64,000 bases of DNA. Origin: Dyadobacter sp. CY347. GTDB lineage: Bacteria; Bacteroidota; Bacteroidia; Cytophagales; Spirosomataceae. A program made the position numbers and the translations under genes. Each line of letters begins with the position of its first letter. The first letter of the stretch is position 1. Below, one piece after another: positions 9,823 through 17,963 of this stretch. The notes under the pieces are model-generated. The model did no database searches. It saw nothing but the letters and a program-made list of their open reading frames with translations, and was not told the DNA's origin. The stretch lies in NCBI RefSeq assembly GCF_021502655.1, contig NZ_JAKFFT010000008.1:310001-374000 (forward strand), written 5' to 3'.

Positions 9823-10722
9823 ATGAACAAATTAGATACGCTTGTTATTGTATTAAACGGACTGATGCGCCGGTATAAAGAGCGCGTCCCGGATGTAAGC
9901 ATCATTTTGAATGCAATGGTGAACGACGGCATTGTAAGCAGCGCGGACAACATTGAAAATGACCACATTGCATTCCGGACAATGGGAGTTCCGCACCTGG
10001 GAGTGCAGTCATTTGAGAAGATATTCCTGCATTATGGTTACAAAAAGCGGGATCATTATTTTTTCGAAGGCAAAAAGCTCGATGCCTGGTGGTATAGCCC
10101 GCCCAGGGAATCCGACCCGCGCATTTTCGTGAGTGAACTGCGGGTTGGTGACCTCTCCGGAGAAAGCCAGCGCATCATTAAAAGTTACACCGACGAAGTA
10201 ACCAGTGATCCCGTAGACGCATTAAATCTTGACAATGGCGAGGAAGTTGACGCCTTCCTCCACCAACCATTATGGCGCACGCCGACGGTGGCGGACTACA
10301 AGACACTTTTGCAGGAAAGCGAATATGCGGCCTGGGTGATTTACAACAGATATTATCTCAACCACTTCACAATCAGCGTGCATAACTTGCCCGATGGCTA
10401 TAACACAGTTGCCGCATTCAATGAATTTCTGGAAAAGAATGGCATTCGCTTAAATACATCGGGAGGAAAAATAAAAATCAGCCCGGACGGCGGCCTGCTC
10501 CAAAGCGCCACCGTTGCCAAAATGATCGACGCAGAATTCGCAAACAACGAGCATCTGGAAATTGCCGGTTCCTATGTAGAATTCGCAGAACGAAAAGTCC
10601 TACCCCACTTCCAAAACATCCCCCCAGCCGAAATCACCAGGAAACACCGCCGGGACGGATTCGAAGCCGCAAATGCAGATAAGATTTTCGAGAGCACTTA
10701 CACCACTCAGACTGGGAAGTGA
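9823..10722 (+). CDS. DUF1338 family protein, 2-oxoadipate dioxygenase/decarboxylase-like
   Basis: This 299-residue protein belongs to DUF1338, whose characterised member HglS is an Fe(II) enzyme converting 2-oxoadipate to 2-hydroxyglutarate in lysine catabolism. The likely metal ligands are visible: H58 in MGVPHLG, H181 in YYLNHFT and a glutamate in VEFAERKVLP (E253 or E256). It is shorter than the roughly 460-residue Pseudomonas enzyme and matches the short subgroup. Its position directly behind proC hints at amino-acid metabolism, but no other lysine-degradation gene is nearby. The family is confident; the substrate is inference. Confidence 0.8.
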   Translation: MNKLDTLVIVLNGLMRRYKERVPDVSIILNAMVNDGIVSSADNIENDHIAFRTMGVPHLGVQSFEKIFLHYGYKKRDHYFFEGKKLDAWWYSPPRESDPRIFVSELRVGDLSGESQRIIKSYTDEVTSDPVDALNLDNGEEVDAFLHQPLWRTPTVADYKTLLQESEYAAWVIYNRYYLNHFTISVHNLPDGYNTVAAFNEFLEKNGIRLNTSGGKIKISPDGGLLQSATVAKMIDAEFANNEHLEIAGSYVEFAERKVLPHFQNIPPAEITRKHRRDGFEAANADKIFESTYTTQTGK

Positions 10723-10723
10723 G

Positions 10724-11008
10724 TTAAGCATTGTCTCTTTTTGTATTTCGGATGGTAAGCACTTGTATAAGCTGATCGGTTACCGGATAGTATATGATCG
10801 TATGCTTATTCAAAACACATTCCCTCACGCCAGCTTTTGTGGCAGAGGCTCTGAAAATAAAAGGCATTTCACTGATCAGTTTTAGTTGGTCAGTCAGCCT
10901 GATTAAGAAATCGATTTTGGATTTTTCTGAAAAATTCTCAGCCAGATAGGTCGAAATCTCTTCGATATCGCCTCTTGCCCTATCAGACAACCTAACGTTC
11001 AATGCCAT
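10724..11008 (-). CDS. ParE/RelE-family toxin
   Basis: This 94-residue protein has the RelE/ParE fold pattern: an N-terminal strand with LSDRARGDIEEISTYL, two helices, and a C-terminal sheet with RECVLNKHTIIYYPV and VLTIRNTK. Members either inhibit gyrase (ParE) or cleave mRNA on the ribosome (RelE). The DIEEISTYL helix and the absence of clear RelE catalytic residues favour ParE. Its start overlaps the end of the upstream 79-residue antitoxin gene by 17 bases, the usual antitoxin-toxin order. Its stop lies just beyond the DUF1338 stop on the other strand. Confidence 0.85.
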   Translation of the reverse strand: MALNVRLSDRARGDIEEISTYLAENFSEKSKIDFLIRLTDQLKLISEMPFIFRASATKAGVRECVLNKHTIIYYPVTDQLIQVLTIRNTKRDNA

Positions 11009-11231
11009 GCGAAGACTTCATGTAGCCAAAGAAATCGGAATCACGGCCAGCAGCAAAGTCAGCTAGTCCTTCATTGATAGCGGTTTTTGTTTCGTCATCG
11101 ACATTATGCCAAAAGTCTTCCTGAGATTTGGCCTCCCTGGAAAGCAAAATCAAATATGCCTGCAAAACTGTAGAATCCTCAATGCTATCAATAAGCGCAT
11201 GAAGGCTAGTTTTAAGATCATTCTTGCTCAT
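10992..11231 (-). CDS. Antitoxin partner of the ParE-type toxin
   Basis: This small 79-residue protein precedes and overlaps the ParE-like toxin gene. The N-terminus (TSLHALIDSIEDSTVLQAYLILLSREA) and the acidic, flexible C-terminal part ending in DSDFFGYMKSSHGIER resemble antitoxins of Bacteroidota ParE/RelE modules, which often lack a classical DNA-binding domain. The identification depends mainly on gene order, size and overlap. It would bind and neutralise the toxin and probably autorepress the pair. Confidence 0.75.
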   Translation of the reverse strand: MSKNDLKTSLHALIDSIEDSTVLQAYLILLSREAKSQEDFWHNVDDETKTAINEGLADFAAGRDSDFFGYMKSSHGIER

Positions 11232-11316
11232 ACCACTTTCAATTTGTCCATTCCAAGTTACGCTTAAATTTATCGATTCAAAACCAACTATGTTCTCTAA
11301 GCAATTTAAGATTAAG

Positions 11317-11616
11317 TCAGGAGATCAGCTCCGATTGTGCGAATAACACATCCGGGCAAAAATCGAGCGGTGCTGGGACTAACTTACCATCATAATCAAC
11401 CATTTCAGCTACATTTTCCCAATAAATAGTCTTTCCGTCAGTTTTTGCTTTGCGGAATTGTTCTTCATTGAGAATTTTAAAATAAATGCTTTGCTCCTTT
11501 TGAAAATAGTCTGAAAGAAAAGAGCCAAAATCAATGGTCCGTACCTTATCATCGCTCCATAAAGCTTTGATAGTGAACGGCTCAATTGATAATATTTCAT
11601 TCACCCTGGGATTCAT
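11317..11616 (-). CDS. DUF2442 domain protein
   Basis: This 99-residue protein resembles DUF2442, with an N-terminal sheet (SIEPFTIKALWSDDKVRTIDFG), a short helical middle and FRKAKTDGKTIYWENVAEM ahead of the C-terminus. DUF2442 genes are commonly found next to DUF4160 genes, as here, and the pair has been suggested to be a toxin-antitoxin or DNA-linked module. The start codon overlaps the stop of the DUF4160 gene by one base (TAATG), so translation is coupled. No enzymatic motif is visible. Confidence 0.8.
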   Translation of the reverse strand: MNPRVNEILSIEPFTIKALWSDDKVRTIDFGSFLSDYFQKEQSIYFKILNEEQFRKAKTDGKTIYWENVAEMVDYDGKLVPAPLDFCPDVLFAQSELIS

Positions 11617-11879
11617 TACTGCAAAGGTTTTATTTTCCTAAACTGCCCGTTGTCCTTTTGAGACTCGTGGTAATTAATCGTCAGCTCATCTCTATATAGC
11701 TCGACCCAGGCTTGTATAAGGCGGATTTGCTTTCGTGGCAAATCACCAACGATGATGTTTCCCGTTTCAATAGAAAATTGTGCTTCCTGGTCGCCATACT
11801 CCGCATGAAAATGTGGTGGCAAATGATCTTTGAAATACATGTAAATCACTATTCCAAAAAAACGAGAAATCTCAGGCAT
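11616..11879 (-). CDS. DUF4160 domain protein
   Basis: This 87-residue protein is of the DUF4160 family, beginning MPEISRFFGIVIYMYFKDH and continuing PPHFHAEYG, the family's most conserved block, which contains two histidines. A TTG 36 bases upstream opens the frame, but the family start is the ATG at 11879. It is the first gene of a tight pair with DUF2442. The biochemical role is unknown. The location beside a ParE module suggests a small accessory island at about 10.7-11.9 kb. Confidence 0.82.
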   Translation of the reverse strand: MPEISRFFGIVIYMYFKDHLPPHFHAEYGDQEAQFSIETGNIIVGDLPRKQIRLIQAWVELYRDELTINYHESQKDNGQFRKIKPLQ

Positions 11880-11945
11880 CGGTTCGCATTTAAGTGTGTG
11901 AAATTGATTAAACAAGCGGCTTATCGCTTAGTCAAATTTATGGAA

Positions 11946-13886
11946 TCATTCATTCACTAAAAAATAAACAATCCGGCAAGCGTTGCCGGCGCTCTTTTCA
12001 TTCTTTTCTCCTGAAATGGTTAGTTGTAATTTGTGCTTGCCTGAGGAGAGTTCGTCGCCCAGCATGAGATACCAGGGTAAATGGAGCTGGTTGCTCCATG
12101 GAGTGAAGAGGTCCAGGGTTTTGGGCTTTTTGCCGTCGATGGTGTATGTGATTTTTCCTGCGTCGGGGCCGGAAATGATGGCTATGCCTACTCCGCGGCC
12201 TTTGAATTCGAAGTCCAGAGAGGCGTTTTGGACTTCGCCGACCAGCATTGGGACATTGACGAAGCCCGGGCGGGTAGGTGTTTTGTCACCGGGTTTCCAG
12301 TCAGGGTTTAGTGCGAATCCTTTTAGGTTTTTAGCTTCGGCAACTTCGTGATAGCTTCCTTTTTCGTAGGAAAATTTGTCCAGCGGTGCCGGCAGTTTGA
12401 TCGCATTTGTAGCCGCGCTGCTATCCGTTCTGATCAGTTCTTTAATGGTTTGAAAATACACTTCCTGACCATAAGGAGATGGATGCAGGTCTTTGAAGTC
12501 ATATTTCCACGAAAATTCCCTGGCTGTAATGCGGTCGTAGACTTCTTTTGCAAGGTTAATGTATGCCGTTCCGTAATGTTTTGCCACACGTTCATGGACA
12601 GCCACTTCCAGCGGTTCCTTACCTTTTTCATAATCTGTATTTTTCAATGGCTCGGCGAAGGCCATTAAAACCACATTCGCTTTGGGGTTTACTGCATATA
12701 AATGCCGTAAAATCCCTTCCAGGCCGCGAACCTGCGCTTTTTCGCTGAAACCATTTCCCCTGTCATTCACCGCGGCTTCGAGAAAAAGCAGATCCGGCGT
12801 GCCTTTTGCCAGCACATCGCGCTCAAACCGAAAGGCATGCGGCGTGCTCCCCAGCGACGGAATGCCTGCTGCAATGAAGGTAAAGTCGGTTTCAGGGAAA
12901 TGTTCTTTCAGATATTGTGCCGTTTTGTCCCGCCAGCCTGGATTATGCGTGATCGACCCACCCAGGAATGCAACAGTGCCTTTTTTCTCTTTTTTGAATT
13001 TTTCAAAAGCATTACCCAATCCCTTATTAACCTGAATATAAGGTTTGTGCGACAGGATTTTCTGCACAGGGACACTATGCTGTTCAATGAAATTTGCAAA
13101 ATATTCGGGATGCTCGATCGGGAAATGATGTCCATCCATTTCCTGATCGCCGCGCGTCATGGGATAAACACTGACGGGCCCGCCGTGCTGCATGTAGTTT
13201 TTTACCAACAAATCACTGTTCTCCTCGGCCGGAACGTGCTTGTCGTTGAGACTGATAAGATGAACAATGGGCACTTTAAATGATGCGAGCCCGGCCAGAT
13301 CATTCAACGGAATGTCCGTAAACTTCGCAGCTTCTTCCTCCGAAAGGTTGAAAAGTTTCAGCCATGCTGCCCAGTCTTTTTCAGACCCTAACCCTTTTCC
13401 CTTTCCCCCCGGCCAGCTTTTGGGATCGCAAACGGGTGCTTCGGCGTAAATGCAGCTCACTTTATGCGGATTGCGCTTTGCCCAGCCATACACATATAAT
13501 CCGCCACGACTTACACCTTCAAGCGCCACTTTGGGTGCAAACTGCTTTTGATTTACCAGATAATCATAAAAAGCATCCCAAGCCTGCATGGCTTCGGGAT
13601 GGGCAAACAGGTCGTTGGTGTTGATATAGGCAATGTGGAACCCGCGTGAAAGCAAGATACTGTCCATTTCTGTGTGCCAGGTTGGGAAATGTGCGCGCCA
13701 CACCCAGGGGTTGCCGGCAATGGCCTTCTGCGGTTTTACATACCATGCACTCCGGTTTTCAAAAGTGAATTCCACCTTTTCAAATCCCTTCCAAACTGAT
13801 GTTTGCTCAGCAGGCTGAGCGGCAATAAATTGCCCTGAGATCAACAGAACCGCAAACCATATCCCAATTAAATTTCGCTTCGTCAT
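11946..13886 (-). CDS. Secreted double esterase: alpha/beta-hydrolase plus SGNH hydrolase
   Basis: This 646-residue protein has a Sec signal peptide (residues 1-23, ending in AAQ). Residues 30-270 form an alpha/beta-hydrolase with nucleophile S126 in GVSRGG and a candidate acid and His near D215 and H253/H254. Residues about 300-485 form an SGNH/GDSL hydrolase: S311 in GGSIT, G341, N374 and the D466-x-H468 pair in DLHPS. A C-terminal beta-rich region (490-646) may bind carbohydrate. Such pairs are typical of carbohydrate esterases that remove acetyl or related groups from plant polysaccharides. The substrate is unknown and no glycan-utilisation locus surrounds it. Confidence 0.82.
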   Translation of the reverse strand: MTKRNLIGIWFAVLLISGQFIAAQPAEQTSVWKGFEKVEFTFENRSAWYVKPQKAIAGNPWVWRAHFPTWHTEMDSILLSRGFHIAYINTNDLFAHPEAMQAWDAFYDYLVNQKQFAPKVALEGVSRGGLYVYGWAKRNPHKVSCIYAEAPVCDPKSWPGGKGKGLGSEKDWAAWLKLFNLSEEEAAKFTDIPLNDLAGLASFKVPIVHLISLNDKHVPAEENSDLLVKNYMQHGGPVSVYPMTRGDQEMDGHHFPIEHPEYFANFIEQHSVPVQKILSHKPYIQVNKGLGNAFEKFKKEKKGTVAFLGGSITHNPGWRDKTAQYLKEHFPETDFTFIAAGIPSLGSTPHAFRFERDVLAKGTPDLLFLEAAVNDRGNGFSEKAQVRGLEGILRHLYAVNPKANVVLMAFAEPLKNTDYEKGKEPLEVAVHERVAKHYGTAYINLAKEVYDRITAREFSWKYDFKDLHPSPYGQEVYFQTIKELIRTDSSAATNAIKLPAPLDKFSYEKGSYHEVAEAKNLKGFALNPDWKPGDKTPTRPGFVNVPMLVGEVQNASLDFEFKGRGVGIAIISGPDAGKITYTIDGKKPKTLDLFTPWSNQLHLPWYLMLGDELSSGKHKLQLTISGEKNEKSAGNACRIVYFLVNE

Positions 13887-13983
13887 GCCGGATAAAGAAA
13901 AATCTTAGCCGGATTTACCGGTGAACTTTCACACTTGGTATGATATTTGAGGTGTTAGCTTCAAACTATATTAAAGAAGACTT

Positions 13984-14274
13984 ATGGATAAGATCGAAAA
14001 ATTTAAGACCATGGAGAAGGTTCTTCGTGAAATAGAGGACTTGAAAAACAGTGAGACCGCAGTTATTAAAAAAATAGGTCAGATCGAAACGGAGAACATG
14101 AATTTGAATGTTGAAGGTTTGGATAAAACACTAAATGAAATCTACGACGGCATTTACAAAAACCTGGAACTCGTAGAAGGTCTCCATACCTCTTTCACAG
14201 AAACAGTCACTGACTTTAAAGAGAAGAATAATATAACTGATGAGATGTTACTTGAATTTAGTGAGAACAATTAA
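13984..14274 (+). CDS. Small coiled-coil protein of unknown function
   Basis: This 96-residue protein is rich in Lys, Glu and Asn and predicted almost wholly helical, with heptad-like patterning (KVLREIEDLKN, IGQIETENM, LDKTLNEIYDGIY). There is no signal peptide or membrane segment, and I recognise no family. It stands alone between two minus-strand genes and ends 17 bases before a strong terminator, which supports it being a real, separately transcribed gene. Confidence 0.6.
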   Translation: MDKIEKFKTMEKVLREIEDLKNSETAVIKKIGQIETENMNLNVEGLDKTLNEIYDGIYKNLELVEGLHTSFTETVTDFKEKNNITDEMLLEFSENN

Positions 14275-14291
14275 TTGCCTCATTAAATAGT

Positions 14292-14320
14292 AAAAAAGGC
14301 TGCTTAGGCAGCCTTTTTTT
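14292..14320. terminator. Bidirectional terminator between convergent genes
   Basis: A perfect 12-bp stem (14292-14303 with 14308-14319) and a 4-base loop have A- and T-runs on either side. It ends the small coiled-coil gene on the plus strand and overlaps the stop codon of the minus-strand dehydrogenase. Confidence 0.9.
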
Positions 14321-15209
14321 ATGCCCCGGCGTCATCGGAAGCGCCTTGCGCCAGCGCACTCCAATCCAGATTACCCCGCTTTTTGGCAAGTGCGGAAATA
14401 AACCGGTTCCGGATCAGGTCTGCCATAGGCATGGGGACATGCACGTCCGAAGCCGCTTGTAACGTCAGGTTAATGTCTTTCAGACCTAACGCAAGCTTAA
14501 ATGCGACTGGCTCGTACACATTATTAGCAACAAATTTTCCATAATTCTGGAAGATAGGCGCTGCAAATAATGTCTGGGTGAGCATTTCGTAAATGCTTTG
14601 CCGGGAAATGCCGTTTTTCTCAGCCATGGTGAATGCCTCTCCCATCATTTCCAAACTCGCCGCGATCATGAAGTTTCCGGCTAGTTTCACCACATTAGCG
14701 GCTCCCGGATCTTCCCCAAAATCATAAATCCCTTTGACAAAACCCTGCAAGATTGGTTTTGCAATTTCCTTTGCTGCCGCTTTACCCGAAATCGCAATGT
14801 TGCCAACTCCCGCAACCACTGCTTCCGGCCTTGCAAAAATGGGTGCGGCAATGTAGGTGGCTTCATACCAATCGTGTATCTGGCTCAGCTGACGTGAAGT
14901 TTCTGGTGAAATGGTGCTCATGGAAATGTGAATACCGCCTTTGCCAAGTTTTTCTACCAGTTCCATATTGCAAACTTCTTCAACGACCGAATCATCCGCC
15001 AGCACGGAAATGACGATTCCGCCAGTCTCAATCGCGTCAATGGCATTATCAACGACTTTTGCGCCTAATTTTACCAAAGGCTCTGCTTTGGAAGCTGTTC
15101 TGTTCCAAACGGTTAGCTCGTAACCTGCTTTAATCAAACTTTCTGCAATGGGTGTTCCGAGATTTCCTAAACCAAGGAATGCTATTTTTTCAGACATAAT
15201 ATTTAACAT
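14319..15209 (-). CDS. NAD(P)-dependent beta-hydroxyacid dehydrogenase (3-hydroxyisobutyrate dehydrogenase family)
   Basis: This 296-residue enzyme oxidises short beta-hydroxyacids or reduces the corresponding semialdehydes. The N-terminal Rossmann domain shows IAFLGLGNLGTPIAESLIKAG and the cofactor-specificity turn NRTASKAEPL. The catalytic lysine lies in the NVVKLAGNFM helix. The SMSTISPETS substrate-binding loop matches the family. A second ATG (15197) could be the true start. It follows an acyl-CoA carboxylase gene by only 10 bases, fitting a branched-chain amino-acid breakdown operon. Glyoxylate/succinic semialdehyde reductase is an alternative. Confidence 0.85.
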   Translation of the reverse strand: MLNIMSEKIAFLGLGNLGTPIAESLIKAGYELTVWNRTASKAEPLVKLGAKVVDNAIDAIETGGIVISVLADDSVVEEVCNMELVEKLGKGGIHISMSTISPETSRQLSQIHDWYEATYIAAPIFARPEAVVAGVGNIAISGKAAAKEIAKPILQGFVKGIYDFGEDPGAANVVKLAGNFMIAASLEMMGEAFTMAEKNGISRQSIYEMLTQTLFAAPIFQNYGKFVANNVYEPVAFKLALGLKDINLTLQAASDVHVPMPMADLIRNRFISALAKKRGNLDWSALAQGASDDAGA

Positions 15210-15219
15210 TTAAGTAAAA

Positions 15220-16833
15220 TCAAACCTGCATAACCCCAACATTGAAAGGCTTCTCGATCGGAGCCTGATCTGCTGCTGCAATGCCTATGGAGATAATTTT
15301 CCGGGTTTCCACCGGATCAATGATACCGTCGACCCATAACCGTGCCGCGGCGTAGTAAGGAGATAATTCCTGGTTATAACGATCTGTGATTTCGTCGAGC
15401 AATGCTTTTTCAGCTTCCGGCGTAATAGTCTCGCCCTTTGCTTTTAATGTGGCTGTCTGCACTTGTAACAACGTTTTTGCTGCGGTTGCGCCGCTCATTA
15501 CAGCCATTTGGGCTGTGGGCCAGGCGAAGATCAGCCGTGGATCATAAGCTTTTCCACACATGGCGTAATTGCCTGCTCCATAAGAGTTTCCGACGATAAA
15601 TGTGAATTTCGGGACAACAGAATTGGCAACAGCATTCACCATTTTGGCGCCGTCCTTAATGATGCCGCCCTGCTCGGCGCGGCTTCCTACCATAAAGCCA
15701 GTCACATCGTGGAAGAAAACCAGCGGAATTTTTTTCTGGTTACAATTCATAATAAACCGCGCAGCCTTATCCGCCGATTCACCGTAAATCACCCCGCCCA
15801 TCTGCATCTCGCCTTTGCCCGATTTGACCATTTTGCGCTGATTGGCCACAATGCCGACAGCCCATCCATCCACACGCGCATAGGCGCAAATCAATGTCTT
15901 GCCGTAGTCAGGTTTGTATTCATCCAGCTCCGAATCGTCCACAATGCATTCCAGAATGTGGCGCATATCGTAGGGTTTGAGCCGGTCGGTGGGTAAAAGG
16001 GTGTAAATTTCTTCGGGAATACGCTTGGGTTGAATGGGTGTTTTTTTGTCAAAACCTGCGGAAGCGGGCCGTCCTATTTTATCAATGTGCCGCTTAATGG
16101 CATCCAAACAGGATTTATCATCAGGAAATTTGTTGTCGGTCACGCCTGAGATCTCGCAATGCATGGAAGCGCCACCTAATGATTCGGAATCCACATCTTC
16201 GCCAATGGATGATTTAACCAGAAAAGGTCCGGCAAGATAAACGGAGCCCGTCCCTTCTACTATAAATGCTTCGTCCGACATTATAGGCAGATAGGCACCT
16301 CCCGCCACACAGCTGCCCATAATGGCGGAAATCTGCACAATGCCCATTGCAGACATTTGCGCATTGTTCCTGAAAATCCTGCCAAAATGCTCCTTATCCG
16401 CAAAGACCTCCGCTTGCATGGGCAGATAAACGCCTGCACTATCCACCAGATAAATCACCGGCAAGCGGTTTTCCATCGCAATTTCCTGTGCACGCAAATT
16501 TTTCTTGGCAGCAATCGGAAACCAGGCTCCTGCTTTCACCGTGGCATCATTGGCTACGATCATACATTGTTTTCCGGACACATAGCCAATTCCCGCAACC
16601 ACGCCGCCAGAAGGACAGCCGCCTTCCGCTGCGTACATGCCATCCGCCGTAAAAGCACCGATTTCCAGGAAATAAGAATCCGTATCAATCAGATAATCAA
16701 TTCTTTCCCGGGCGGTAAGCTTGCCTTTTTTATGTTGCGCTTCGATTTTCTTCTGACCGCCGCCGAGTTTTACCTGCTCGTATTTTTCTTGAAGAACCTG
16801 GATCAATTGGGGAAGACTTTCTTGACTGGTCAT
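15220..16833 (-). CDS. Acyl-CoA carboxylase carboxyltransferase subunit (methylcrotonyl-CoA carboxylase beta-like)
   Basis: This 537-residue protein is the biotin-dependent carboxyltransferase that moves CO2 from carboxybiotin to an acyl-CoA. Both crotonase-like halves are present: GKLTARERIDYLID and PSGGVVAGIGYVSG in the N half, and HDVTGFMVGSRAEQGGIIKDGAKM and GNSYGAGNYAMCG in the C half. The layout most resembles methylcrotonyl-CoA carboxylase beta (leucine breakdown), though propionyl- or geranyl-CoA cannot be excluded. The open frame runs upstream to 16914, but that stretch crosses a terminator, so I start at the ATG at 16833. The biotin-bearing partner is not in the window. Confidence 0.88.
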   Translation of the reverse strand: MTSQESLPQLIQVLQEKYEQVKLGGGQKKIEAQHKKGKLTARERIDYLIDTDSYFLEIGAFTADGMYAAEGGCPSGGVVAGIGYVSGKQCMIVANDATVKAGAWFPIAAKKNLRAQEIAMENRLPVIYLVDSAGVYLPMQAEVFADKEHFGRIFRNNAQMSAMGIVQISAIMGSCVAGGAYLPIMSDEAFIVEGTGSVYLAGPFLVKSSIGEDVDSESLGGASMHCEISGVTDNKFPDDKSCLDAIKRHIDKIGRPASAGFDKKTPIQPKRIPEEIYTLLPTDRLKPYDMRHILECIVDDSELDEYKPDYGKTLICAYARVDGWAVGIVANQRKMVKSGKGEMQMGGVIYGESADKAARFIMNCNQKKIPLVFFHDVTGFMVGSRAEQGGIIKDGAKMVNAVANSVVPKFTFIVGNSYGAGNYAMCGKAYDPRLIFAWPTAQMAVMSGATAAKTLLQVQTATLKAKGETITPEAEKALLDEITDRYNQELSPYYAAARLWVDGIIDPVETRKIISIGIAAADQAPIEKPFNVGVMQV

Positions 16834-16883
16834 ATTGATGAAGTAATGTAATTCGCCACTGGCCGGAAGGTCAGGTTTATTTC

Positions 16884-16921
16884 CAAAAATAAAAAGTCGT
16901 TTACCCGTAAGCAAACGACTT
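16884..16921 (-). terminator. Terminator of the amidase-MCE operon
   Basis: A perfect 9-bp stem (16894-16902 with 16913-16921) has a T-rich tail in the minus-strand direction. It lies 35 bases past the MCE stop codon. Confidence 0.88.
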
Positions 16922-16955
16922 CAATTTTATTTACTAATGCTGAAAAACAGAATTC

Positions 16956-17921
16956 CTACTTGATGACCGTGGTGGTATCAAGCGGCGATTCGGATGGCCC
17001 TTTGTCTTTTTTACCAAAAACAGAAATGTTTATGTAACGTTTCGGATGCTCGCGCAGGTTTGTCAGAAGCTTGTTAAGGCTTACCATGGTGCGGTCAATG
17101 TTGTTATAGAGCGTCTCGTCCTTAATGAGCTTTCCGGCGGTTCCCTTGCCGGATTCAACGCTTGCCAGCAATGTATGCAGTTCGCTAATGGTCCTGTTTG
17201 CATTCTGGACTGTTTCTCCCAGCCGCAATGCATTCAGCGAGTCTGCTAATGTGCCTGTTTTAGCCAGAAGCGGTTTCAGCTCCTTTTCCGTTTCGACCAG
17301 TGATGTGGAAAGTTTATTCAGATTCGACGTTAAGGCGACCAGGTTAGCGCGATTTTCATCCAGTAACCCCTGCAAATTCGTTCCGGTCTGGTTATAGTTT
17401 TTAAGCACCTGGTTCAATATCAAACCGGTTTCTTTAAAACCCATCACCACTACATCCAGGTTTTTAATGAGCGAATCGGCGTGATTGACCAATGGTAATG
17501 CCTGCTGCTGTAATACCGCTGAAATTCCTGCTTCTTTGCGCGAAACCAATGTATCGCCTTCTTGCAATGCCGGGCCGGTTCCTATTGCGAGATTAATTAC
17601 TTTCCCACCCAGCAAGCCGCCATCGGCAAGGATTGCAGCCGTTCCGCCTGGGATAATAACGCCTTTTTGCACATCAATGCTTACCAATAACTGGTTTTTG
17701 CGATTCTGCAATAATCTGATCTCCTGCACGCGTCCTACATTTAATCCATTCAGCAACACCGGGTTAGATGCGGTAAGGCCGTCAATGTTGTCGTAAAGCA
17801 CGTAGTATTTATGGGTTCTGGAAAAAACGTCGGAGCCTTTTAGGATGTGAAAGCCGAAATATAACATGACAATGGCAAATACGGCCATTATCCCAACTTT
17901 TGCTTCTCTTGATATTTTCAT
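16956..17921 (-). CDS. MlaD/MCE-domain protein
   Basis: This 321-residue protein has an N-terminal membrane anchor (residues 8-27) followed by one MCE domain (about 35-115: VLLNGLNVGRVQEIRL, GGLLGGKVINL) and a long helical C-terminal part to about residue 300. MCE proteins form hexameric rings that bind lipid and work with ABC-type machinery in phospholipid or other lipid transport across the periplasm. It is the second gene of a pair with the upstream amidase. No Mla permease or ATPase gene is adjacent. Confidence 0.9.
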   Translation of the reverse strand: MKISREAKVGIMAVFAIVMLYFGFHILKGSDVFSRTHKYYVLYDNIDGLTASNPVLLNGLNVGRVQEIRLLQNRKNQLLVSIDVQKGVIIPGGTAAILADGGLLGGKVINLAIGTGPALQEGDTLVSRKEAGISAVLQQQALPLVNHADSLIKNLDVVVMGFKETGLILNQVLKNYNQTGTNLQGLLDENRANLVALTSNLNKLSTSLVETEKELKPLLAKTGTLADSLNALRLGETVQNANRTISELHTLLASVESGKGTAGKLIKDETLYNNIDRTMVSLNKLLTNLREHPKRYINISVFGKKDKGPSESPLDTTTVIK

Positions 17922-17963
17922 GGGCTAATGTATTGAAACCGAAATATAAGATATTACCGTATT

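Noticed and set aside
16834-16914. 27-residue N-terminal extension of the carboxylase
   Set aside because: It crosses a terminator hairpin of the neighbouring operon and is not part of the family.
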